Of a stretch of 64,000 nucleotides of DNA, positions 46,484 through 54,300 are shown one piece after another. Under the pieces are notes generated by a model. That model was not told the origin of the DNA and did not search any database. It saw only the letters and a program-made list of their open reading frames with translations. A program made the position numbers and the translations under genes. Position 1 is the stretch's first letter, and each line of letters opens with the position of its first letter. Source of the DNA: Crossiella cryophila (GTDB lineage: Bacteria; Actinomycetota; Actinomycetes; Mycobacteriales; Pseudonocardiaceae); assembly GCF_014204915.1 (NCBI RefSeq), contig NZ_JACHMH010000001.1, positions 3,431,001-3,495,000 of the forward strand, given 5' to 3'.

Positions 46484-47122
46484 GTGACCGAGCAGTCACC
46501 GAACACCATCAACGGCCCGGTGACCGGGAACTCGGTGCAGGCCGGGGCGATCCACGGCGGCGTGCACTTCCACCTGAACCACGCGGCGCCGCCGGAGCCG
46601 GAGCTTGAGGTCACCTTCGTCCCGCCGCCCCCGCTCCCGCCGAAGGTGCGGCAGGGACCGCGCAAGCGAGTCCTGGCGGCGAAGTTCCTCGGCCGCTGGT
46701 TCCTCGCGTTACTGCCGGTACTGCTGATCAGCTCGATCGTCGGCGGGGTCGGCAACCAGGTGACCGGATTCGGGCCGCTACCACTGCGATTGCTGGCGGA
46801 CCTGGGGCTGCTGCTGTTCGTGGTGCTGGCGCTGTGGGTGTGGTCGATGGCCGCCACCCGCCGCTTCCGCGACCTGGTCACCCTGGTCCTGGACAAGATC
46901 ACCTCGCACCGCATCATGAGCCTGACCAAGGTGCAGCTCACCGTGTTCACCTGGACCGCTGCCGCGATGTGTGTCGGCGGTCTGATCCGGGAGAGCCTGC
47001 CGCCCGACCCGACCCGGCCGCCCGTGGACGGTCACATGGCCGTGGTCTTCTGCGGGTTGCTGAGCCTGCTTCTCCTCCGCCAGCTCCGCCGACGCAATTC
47101 CGAATCACACCCGGTTGCCTGA
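46484..47122 (+). CDS. Membrane protein with N-terminal BASS/RHIM-like amyloid-signalling motif
   Basis: A 212-residue protein. GTG 46484 is chosen for GAGGGG 7 bp upstream; an ATG 18 bp before lacks one. The start is followed by NTINGPVTGNSVQAGAIHGG and VHFH (residues 7-30). The core V-Q-A-G recalls the RHIM and the bacterial BASS3 amyloid motifs found in actinobacterial NLR-like systems. A Pro-rich linker (46-60) leads to four transmembrane segments (about 75-95, 105-125, 150-170, 185-205). The motif usually pairs a STAND receptor and an effector; a membrane-disrupting or signalling effector is my inference. The STAND-like ATPase two genes upstream lacks the motif by eye. Confidence 0.7.
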   Translation: MTEQSPNTINGPVTGNSVQAGAIHGGVHFHLNHAAPPEPELEVTFVPPPPLPPKVRQGPRKRVLAAKFLGRWFLALLPVLLISSIVGGVGNQVTGFGPLPLRLLADLGLLLFVVLALWVWSMAATRRFRDLVTLVLDKITSHRIMSLTKVQLTVFTWTAAAMCVGGLIRESLPPDPTRPPVDGHMAVVFCGLLSLLLLRQLRRRNSESHPVA

Positions 47123-47416
47123 ACAACACTTCGCCGGTTAGAGTCAATCCCGTGACTGCCGGGTCGGCCTTGAGCCACTACCGAGTTGGGTCCCCGGCCT
47201 CCGAGTGAGGCCAGGGTGGGCCAGGAGCCCGCCACCCATTTCCGCAACATCCCACGACGGTGTCGTATCCCGTCGTCTTCGCGCACCCCCTTAGCGCCTT
47301 GACGTGCGCTGACGTACGCCTCCACCCATAACACCCGTCGCGCTGACGGCTGCCCGAATTCGCTTTCCGCTCGTTCCGACGAGCGGCTATCAGTCATGCC
47401 TAAAGAATGGAGACCA

Positions 47417-48247
47417 ATGGATTTCAACAAGCAGGTAATCGAGGAGTTCCGCGCCAACAACGGCCGCGTCGGCGGCTATTTCGAGGGTTCGCGCCTGCTC
47501 CTCATCACCACCACCGGAGCCCGCTCCGGCAAGGCGCACACCAACCCCGTCGGCTACTACCCCGACGGCGACGGCCGCTCCCTCATCATCGGCAGCGCGG
47601 GCGGCTCCCCCAAGCACCCCGACTGGTACCACAACCTGGTCGCCAACCCGGAGCTGACGGTCGAGGACGGCGTCTTCACCTACGAGGCCAAGGCCACCGT
47701 CCTCACCGGCGAGGCCCGCGACCAAGCCTTCGCCCGAGCAGTAGAGGCAGACGAAGGCTGGGCCGAATACCAGTCCAAAACCACCCGCGTGATCCCGGTG
47801 GTGATCCTGGAAGCGACCTCCGGCGGCCCCCCGAACGCGGGCTCCGCCTCCGAGGCCCTGAAGCTGGTGCACAACGCGTTCCGCCGCGAGCTGGCCATGA
47901 TCCGCAGCGAGTTCGCCAAGTCCGGCCGAACCCTGGGCGTCCAGCTACGCATCAACTGCCTGACCCTGTGCCAGGGCCTGCACAACCACCACACCGGCGA
48001 GGACATGGCGATTTTCCCCTACCTGGGCGACCGCTACCCGGAGTTCCAGCCAACCATCGACCGCCTACGCGAGGAACACGTCCGAATCGCCGACCTGACA
48101 GCCGAACTCCAACGAACCCTGGACAACGTGGACGCCGACCCAGCAGTCGTCCTGACCGAAGTCGAACGCCTCACCAACGAACTGGAACGCCACCTGGACT
48201 ACGAAGAAGCCCAACTAATCCCAGTCCTGGAAGTAGCCATGTCCTAA
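47417..48247 (+). CDS. Fusion of a Ddn-type F420-dependent oxidoreductase with a hemerythrin HHE domain
   Basis: A 276-residue protein starting at ATG 47417 behind GGAG. Residues 1-135 form a deazaflavin-dependent nitroreductase (Ddn) domain: RLLLITTTGARSGKAHTNPV, GSPKHPDWYHNLVANPE and VFTYEAKATVL. Residues 150-276 form a four-helix HHE cation-binding domain with the His/Glu set HNAFRRELAMI, HNHHTGEDMAIFP, EEHVRI and HLDYEEAQLIP, which would hold a di-iron site. Ddn proteins use F420H2 to reduce quinones or nitro compounds; hemerythrins sense or bind O2 or NO. The fusion suggests redox or oxygen-linked activity. Both halves are well supported. The 294 bp upstream hold no other gene. Confidence 0.87.
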   Translation: MDFNKQVIEEFRANNGRVGGYFEGSRLLLITTTGARSGKAHTNPVGYYPDGDGRSLIIGSAGGSPKHPDWYHNLVANPELTVEDGVFTYEAKATVLTGEARDQAFARAVEADEGWAEYQSKTTRVIPVVILEATSGGPPNAGSASEALKLVHNAFRRELAMIRSEFAKSGRTLGVQLRINCLTLCQGLHNHHTGEDMAIFPYLGDRYPEFQPTIDRLREEHVRIADLTAELQRTLDNVDADPAVVLTEVERLTNELERHLDYEEAQLIPVLEVAMS

Positions 48248-48258
48248 CCCCAACCCCT

Positions 48259-48307
48259 TCCCGGCGTGTTGGCCGTTGTTGTACCCAGTGTTGGCCGTTC
48301 TTGTACG
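48259..48307. repeat. 22-bp repeat cluster C, left part (2 inverted units)
   Basis: Inverted GTGTTGGCC cores start at 48266 and 48288, exactly 22 bp apart, beginning just after the Ddn-hemerythrin stop. They are followed by GGCGATTGCG and a GCGGCCGGGG block also found after the inverted units of cluster A. Confidence 0.88.
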
Positions 48308-48375
48308 CCATAGGCGATTGCGTGCGGGCGGAGCCCGGGGACGGGCGGCCGGGGTGGCTTTTCAACACTCCCCGA

Positions 48376-48528
48376 GCGGTTCCCCCATCCCCGTCAGCCT
48401 GGAGAGGACACACCACATCCCGGGTGCGCAGACCGCAACCTGCCGCCGCCCTAGCCTCTCAACCGCAACGGTCTGCGTGCCCGGGATGTGGTTTGGTATC
48501 GGAGGGCTGACGGGGATGGGGGAACCGC
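48376..48528. repeat. Long palindrome 1 (60-bp arms) with conserved loop
   Basis: Left arm 48376-48435 and right arm 48469-48528 are imperfect reverse complements. They match perfectly over the outer 24 bp (starting GCGGTTCCCCCATCC), mismatch over about 12, then match again around CCACATCCCGGG and GCAGACCG. The loop contains on its minus strand GGCTAGGGCGGCGGCAGG, identical to the loop of palindrome 2. No coding sequence. Confidence 0.88.
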
Positions 48529-48537
48529 ACGAGCACT

Positions 48538-48726
48538 GCTCTTCATCTTTGCTCTTGTTCTTGGATTTTCCCCCCCATCCTTTGATTCCTGCCCGTCCGG
48601 CGAGGACGATCTTGATCGTCGCTCGTGTACCTCAGCACCAGAGGCCAACAGCGCAAAGATCAAGAGCGGAAAAGATGGCCTCGCCGGCCGGGCAGACCAC
48701 CGGAGGGGGGAGGGCAGATCAAGAGC
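48538..48726. repeat. Long imperfect palindrome 3
   Basis: The segment from 48538 (GCTCTTCATCT) to about 48617 is an imperfect reverse complement of 48658-48726, which ends GATCAAGAGC. The best match is CTGCCCG-N-CCGGCGAGG-N-C on the left against the right arm read in reverse. Arms differ in length by about 11 nt, so identity is lower than in the other two. Confidence 0.55.
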
Positions 48727-48794
48727 CGGGCAAGCAGGTTGCGGGGCGGGGTTTGTGTTGCCGGGGCCGGTTCCAGCGTGGCTCCGAGGGCTCG

Positions 48795-48937
48795 TGTGTT
48801 CTCCGTACGGCCTTCCGCAAGCCAACCACACCCCGAGGAGCGGCCCCCGTCGCGTTTGGGAGGCTAGGGCGGCGGCAGGTTGCAGGGGCCGCTCCTCGGG
48901 GCGCGGTCAGCAAGCTCCAGGCCGTACGGAGAACACA
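48795..48937. repeat. Long palindrome 2 (53-bp arms) with conserved loop
   Basis: Arms 48795-48847 and 48885-48937 match perfectly over the outer 19 bp (TGTGTTCTCCGTACGGCCT) and the inner 17 bp (CCCCGAGGAGCGGCCCC), with a mismatched bulge of about 17. The loop holds GGCTAGGGCGGCGGCAGG in the opposite orientation to palindrome 1; 24 nt are identical (48860-48883 against 48435-48458). Confidence 0.88.
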
Positions 48938-48989
48938 CGACAACCCTCGTCGTGGGGGTCTACCCCCAACCCCAAACCCCGCCCCGTCC

Positions 48990-49074
48990 CACAACAGCCA
49001 ACGACCCGTACAACAACGGCCAACACTCCGTACGACAACGGCCAACACGGCGTACAAGAACGGCCAACACGGCG
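48990..49074. repeat. 22-bp repeat cluster C, right part (4 forward units)
   Basis: Forward cores start at 48996 (degenerate AGCCAACGA), then GGCCAACAC at 49018, 49040 and 49062, all 22 bp apart. The cluster ends about 16 bp from the prcB stop. Together with the left part it encloses about 690 bp of palindrome-rich non-coding DNA; the remaining bases of 48248-49090 have no gene. Confidence 0.9.
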
Positions 49075-49090
49075 GGTGGGGTGGAGGGGG

Positions 49091-49870
49091 TTACAGGGTT
49101 GTGGGGCCGCCGGGGTTGGTGGTTCGGGTGTTGACGACTGTGTGGCCGACTGTGGCGGCTTCGTCGTCGGGGTAGCGGCGGTAGCCGTCGGCGGTGACTG
49201 TCGCGATCACGGGGAAGATGTTGCGGGTCAGGTCGGGGCCGCCGGTCGCGGTGTCCTCGTCGGCTGCGTCGTAGAGGGCTTCCACGCAGGCTCGGACGGC
49301 CTGGGCCTCGGTGAAGCCGGGGCGGAAGAGCTTCTTCAGGGAGCTGGTGGCGAAGATCGAGCCGGAGCCGACCGCGGCGTAGTTCTTCTCCTCGGTGCGG
49401 CCGCCGATGATCTCGTAGCCGAAGATCCGGCCCACGCCGCGGGTCAGGTCGAAGCCCGCGTACAGCGGGACCACCGCGAGGCCCTGCTGGGCCAGGCCGA
49501 AGTTGCCGCGGACCATGGAGTTGAGCTGGTTGGCCTTGCCCTCCAGGGTCAGCGAGACGCCTTCGATCTTCTCGTAGTGCTCCAGCTCGACCTGGAACAG
49601 CCGGACCAGCTCGACCGCGATGCCGACGGTGCCGGCGAAGGCGACCACCGAGTACTCATCGGCCTGCCGGACCTTCTCCAGGTCACGCTGGGCGATGAGG
49701 TTCCCCGCCGTTGCCCGGCGGTCGCCTGCCATCACCACACCGCCGTCGAAGACCACCGCGAGCACCGTGGTGCCGTGCGGGGCGTTGACCTTGCTCCGCG
49801 GGACCTGATGCCAGGGCAGCAGGTGCGGGGCCTCGGTCGACAGGTGGCGGAGGAAGGAGGAGTCGGCCAT
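49091..49870 (-). CDS. prcB: 20S proteasome beta subunit
   Basis: A 259-residue beta subunit. A 33-residue propeptide ends APHG, giving mature Thr1 at Thr34 in [12 protein letters not shown]. The catalytic set Thr1, Asp17 (AGDRRAT) and Lys33 (RDLEK) is complete, so it is a functional protease, as in mycobacterial PrcB. Other landmarks are [18 protein letters not shown] and [17 protein letters not shown]. In actinobacteria prcB is normally followed by prcA and preceded by dop-pup; here the alpha subunit and pup are missing, and the gene runs into repeat cluster C. It lies 41 bp after the NlpC/P60 gene, possibly in one transcript. Confidence 0.93.
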   Translation of the reverse strand: MADSSFLRHLSTEAPHLLPWHQVPRSKVNAPHGTTVLAVVFDGGVVMAGDRRATAGNLIAQRDLEKVRQADEYSVVAFAGTVGIAVELVRLFQVELEHYEKIEGVSLTLEGKANQLNSMVRGNFGLAQQGLAVVPLYAGFDLTRGVGRIFGYEIIGGRTEEKNYAAVGSGSIFATSSLKKLFRPGFTEAQAVRACVEALYDAADEDTATGGPDLTRNIFPVIATVTADGYRRYPDDEAATVGHTVVNTRTTNPGGPTTL

Positions 49871-49911
49871 GTCGATCAGCTAAGCGCACGGGGCCTACCT
49901 GGACAAGCGGC

Positions 49912-51045
49912 CTACGCGGTGGGCCGGAAGAACCCGAGGAAGGGCATGCCGACGTTGCTGGTGCGCAGCGCGGTCAGCCGCACCGGGTCACCGGCCTCGA
50001 TCATCCGGCCCTTGTCCACGTACATCGCCACGTGCCCCTGCCACACGATCAGGTCACCCGGCCGCAGGTCCTCCCGCGCAACAGGCGAACCAACCGCCTG
50101 GTCGGTGGAGTGCCGGGGCAGCGTCACACCCGCCTGCCGGTACGCCCAGCTGGTCAGCCCGGAGCAGTCGAAGCTCTCACCAGGCTTCACCGCGCCCCAC
50201 TCGTACGGCAGCCCGAGCTGGCTCAGCGCCGCGCGCACCGCGGCCGCCGCCCGCTCACTCGGCGCGGCCTTGCCGCTGAAGACCGCCGGGGTCAGTGGGC
50301 CGCCGTTGGCCACCAGCAGTTCCCGCCAGACGACCTTGTCCACCCGGCCGGTCACCGGCAGTGACCGCTTGGCCTGGAACTCACGCACCGCGGCCGTGGT
50401 GCTCGGGCCGTAGGACGGGTTCTTCGCGGTCAGCTTCGCGCCGGTGGCCTTGATCAGCAGCGTCTTGAGCTGACCAACCGACTCGGCGTCCCGGCTACCC
50501 GCCTTCAGCGCGGGCAGCGCCGCGGCCACCCGCTCCATCCGCTGCCGCAGCTGCGCCTCGGCCAGCCGCCCGGCGAGCTGGGGCAGGCTCGCGCACAGCT
50601 CGTCCCGGCGACGCAGGTGCTCGCGCTGCAACCGGTCCGCGGAGGCGGCCACCACCCCGGCCCAGCCCTGCGGCATCGCCTCGGTCGGCAGTGCGGGCAG
50701 CGGGTCGGCGCAGAGCTTCTCCACCCCGCCGATCGCCAGCCGCGCGGTCTTGAGGTCACCCGCGCGCAGCGTGGTGTCGAACCGGGTCAGTTCGGCCTCG
50801 ACCGCGGCCAGCCTGCGCTGCGTCTCGGCGACCCTGGCCAGCGCCTCGGCGGCCAGGGCGTCCGGCTGGTCGGTCGGGGTGAGCACGGGGGCCAGCACGG
50901 GCGGCGCGACCGGTGGCGCCACCGGCGGCACGGCTTCCGGGCCTTGGTCGGCCGGTGCGGCCAGCGCCGCGGTCGGCGCCGACACGAGCGTGGCCACTCC
51001 GATGGTCATGAGGGCGAAACGCGCCCCGACTCGGCCAGACGGCAT
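49912..51045 (-). CDS. Secreted NlpC/P60 peptidoglycan hydrolase with peptidoglycan-binding domain
   Basis: A 377-residue exported enzyme. Signal peptide is MPSGRVGARFALMTIGVATL with cleavage after ALAA near residue 31. A Pro-rich linker and a helical region (70-200) follow, then a PG_binding_1-like repeat (SYGPSTTAAVREFQAKRSLP). The C-terminal NlpC/P60 domain has FDCSGLTSWAYRQAG (nucleophile Cys) and LIVWQGHVAMYVD (catalytic His). It cuts the stem peptide of peptidoglycan, like RipA or RpfA-linked hydrolases. The upstream leader resembles a c-di-AMP riboswitch, which is a known control of this gene class in actinobacteria. Confidence 0.92.
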   Translation of the reverse strand: MPSGRVGARFALMTIGVATLVSAPTAALAAPADQGPEAVPPVAPPVAPPVLAPVLTPTDQPDALAAEALARVAETQRRLAAVEAELTRFDTTLRAGDLKTARLAIGGVEKLCADPLPALPTEAMPQGWAGVVAASADRLQREHLRRRDELCASLPQLAGRLAEAQLRQRMERVAAALPALKAGSRDAESVGQLKTLLIKATGAKLTAKNPSYGPSTTAAVREFQAKRSLPVTGRVDKVVWRELLVANGGPLTPAVFSGKAAPSERAAAAVRAALSQLGLPYEWGAVKPGESFDCSGLTSWAYRQAGVTLPRHSTDQAVGSPVAREDLRPGDLIVWQGHVAMYVDKGRMIEAGDPVRLTALRTSNVGMPFLGFFRPTA

Positions 51046-51064
51046 TCGGTGGTCTCCCCGCGGT

Positions 51065-51240
51065 GCTCGTCGATACTGCGGTCGCTGTGCGTGGCCAGGG
51101 TTAGCACAGCCCGGGGTCGAGTGCTGGCCGGACCCTGCTCGCGGCGGGCCGGATTCATCCGTTCGCGCCAGTCCGAGTCCACTGTGGACGACGCCAGGTC
51201 CTTGCGCGGGAAACTTGGTTACCCAGTGAATTCATTCATC
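51065..51240 (-). promoter_or_regulatory. Candidate c-di-AMP (ydaO/yuaA-type) riboswitch upstream of the NlpC/P60 gene
   Basis: Read on the minus strand, the leader has, in the order expected for the ydaO class: GGGTAACCAAG (51224-51214), GGATGAATCC (about 51160-51151), AGGG, CGACCCCG and GCTAACCC (about 51105-51097), then GGCC. These correspond to the GGGGAACC, GGGGTGAATC, TAGGG, CGAACCCG and GCTAACC blocks of known actinobacterial members, with some differences. This class commonly precedes NlpC/P60 and Rpf genes. The call is pattern recall only. Confidence 0.48.
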
Positions 51241-51390
51241 AGTCCGGGGTGGACGGTCCCCACTTCACGGTAACCAGACAAGGCGAAAGCGTTCCCCATT
51301 CGGGGTTCTCCGGGCGAGGACTGGTTTAGCAGCGCCGATGATCGTCCCGGCGCGCCGTCCGTGGCGTGGTGAGCGTACGGGAGGATCTCG

Positions 51391-54300
51391 GTGTCCAGTG
51401 GTGAAGGCCGGCGGCACAGACGCTGGCGGAGCAGGGTGGCCGCGGGGATCACTCCGGCACTGTTGGTCGGCGGCCTGACCGTCGCGGGCGGCGGCATCGC
51501 CCCACCGGAGGCGCAGGCACAACCGCCGGTCTGCCCGACCGGCACCACCGCGGTGCCGATCACCTGGGGCGCCAACGGCGCGGTCAAGTGGCCGCGCAAC
51601 TCATCCAGCACCGCGGCGACCAACATCGCAGGCTCCGGCCTGGACCTCAACATCAGCCTCAGCGACCCCACCAACCGCAACGGCGACGACTCGAACCCGT
51701 TGCAGGACATCGGTGAGGCCAACTCCGGCGGCAGCCTGTTCGGCTGGGATCCGCGCACCTACACCGAAACCGACGGCGCCTTCGGCCCCGGTTTCCTCAC
51801 CATCGAGATGAACAGCCTCAACGTCGGCGACACCATGACGTTCCGGTTCAAGTTCTCCCACCCGGTGCTGCTGCCGGACTTCTCCGTCGGCGACATCGAC
51901 TACGCCGGACTTGGCGCCTCCCCGGCCGAGGAACCCTGGAACTCCTTCCAGGACCAGATCCGGTTCACCGCCAACCGCCAGGGCCTGCCGGTCGGCGTCA
52001 CGCTGACCCCGGCAGGCGGCGCCCGCCCGGTGATCACCGGCGGCACCGCGGTCGGCGGCCCCTACCAGCTCAACACCAACGGCGACGTCACCCCGGACGC
52101 GGCCGCGGGCACCCTGCGCGGCAAGACCAACGAGCCGGTCACCGAGTTCGTGCTGGCCTACTCCAACGGCCCCGACGACGAGGCGGCCGAGGCCGGACCC
52201 AGCTACCCGCCGCCGATCCCGCCGCTGACCGCACCGGCCAACTCGGTCTCGGACAGCCACGCGGTGCGGCTCAACTTCTTCACCACCTGCATGGGCATCG
52301 GCAGCATCGGCGACACCCTCTACACCGATGTCGACGGCGACGGTGTGCAGGACCCCGGTGAACCCGGCATCGCCGGCGTCAAGGTGCAACTCCTTGACCC
52401 GCAAGGCAATGTGGTGCAGACCGCGACCACCGACGCCAACGGCAAGTACCTGTTCGACCAGCTGCCCGCGTTCAACTGGACCGTGCGGGTGGACCCGACC
52501 ACCCTGCCCGCCGGGTACACCCAGACCGGGGATCCGGACGCCACCAAGGACAACAAGACCACGGTGAACCTGCAGGCCGGGCAGAACGTGCTCACCGCGG
52601 ATTTCGGCTACCGGCCGCCGCTGGGCACCGTCTCCGGCACGGTGTTCAGCGACCGCAACGACAACGGGGTGCTCAACGCCCCCGATGACGCCGGAATCGC
52701 CGGTACCACAGTCACTTTGACCGGTCAGGACCTGGCAGGGAACCCGGTGAGCCTGACCACGACCACTGGCGCGGACGGGAAGTACTCCTTCCCGAACGTG
52801 CCCGCCGGCAGCTACCAGGTCAAGGAAACCCAGCCGCCGGGCTACACCGACGGCAAGGACACACCGGGCACGAACGCCTCCCCGAGCGGCAACGACACCT
52901 TCCTGGTCACGTTGCCACCAGGCGGATCCAGCCCCGGCAACAACTTCGCCGAACTGCCCACCGGCAGCCTGGCCGGCCAGGTCTACGTCGACCTCAACAA
53001 CAACGGCGTCCGCGACGGCGCGGAAGCCCCGATCCCCGGCGCGACCGTCAAGCTCACCGGCACCGACGACGCGGGCAACCCGGTCAGCCTGACCGCGACC
53101 ACCGACGCCAACGGCGCCTACTCCTTCAACCGGTTGCGCCCCGGCACCTACGCGGTCACCGAGACCCAGCCGACCGGGTACCTGGACGGCAAGGACAAGG
53201 CCGGTTCGGCCGGTGGCACGGTCGGCAGCGACACGGTCACCGCGATCAACCTCGCGCTCGGCCAGGCGGCCACCGGCTACGACTTCGGCGAACTGCCCCC
53301 GGCCGGGATCTCCGGCAAGGTGGTCGAGGACGACGGCACCCCGATCCCCGGCGTGACGATCACGTTGACCGGCACCGATTCCGACGGCAACCCGGTCAGC
53401 AAGACCACAACGTCCACTTCGGACGGTTCCTGGTCCTTCCCCGGCCTGCCGCCGGGCACCTACACGGTGACCGAGACCCAGCCGCCGGGATTCGGCGACG
53501 GCCCGGACACCGCGGGACCGGGCGGTGGCACACCCACCGAACCCGACAAGATCGTCGGCATCACCCTGGACCCGGGTGAGAACGCACCCGGCAACATCTT
53601 CACCGAGAAGCGTTCCTCCCTTGCCGGGCAGGTGTACGCCGATGCCAACAACAACGGCGTGCGCGATGCCGGTGAGGCGCCGATCGCGGGCGCCACGGTC
53701 ACGTTGACCGGCACGGACGCGAACGGCAAGCCGGTCTCGAAGACGGCGACCACGGACGCGGACGGCAAGTACCTGTTCGACCGGTTGCTCTCCGGCACCT
53801 ACGCGGTGACCGAGACCCAGCCCGCGGATTACCTGGACGGCAAGGACAAGGCGGGTTCGGCGGGCGGCACGGTCGGCAACGACACCGTCACCGCGATCAA
53901 CCTGCCCGGTGGGACCGCGGCGACCGGGTACGACTTCGGTGAGCTGGTTCCGGCCGGGATCTCCGGCAAGGTGATCGAGGACGACAACACGCCGATCCCC
54001 GGCGTGACGATCACGTTGACGGATCAGGACGGCAAGACCACCACCACGACCACGAAGCCGGATGGCACCTGGTCGTTCCCGAACCTGCCGCCGGGCACCT
54101 ACACGGTGACGGAGACCCAGCCGCCTGGGTTCGGTGACGGCCCGGACACCCCGGGATCCGCTGGTGGCACGGCACAACCGCCGGACACGATCAGCGGGAT
54201 CACGTTGACGCCGGGACAGAGCGGCACCGACTACGTGTTCAAGGAAACCCGGTCCACGCTGGGTGGGCACGTCTATGTGGACACCAACAACAACGGCGTC

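Noticed and set aside
48376-48937. Insertion sequence
   Set aside because: No transposase frame exists between or within the palindromes; at most a non-autonomous element can be proposed.
48276-49175. Possible 299-residue protein spanning the palindrome locus
   Set aside because: It crosses both palindromes and the repeat units, lacks any motif, and runs into the prcB 3' end.
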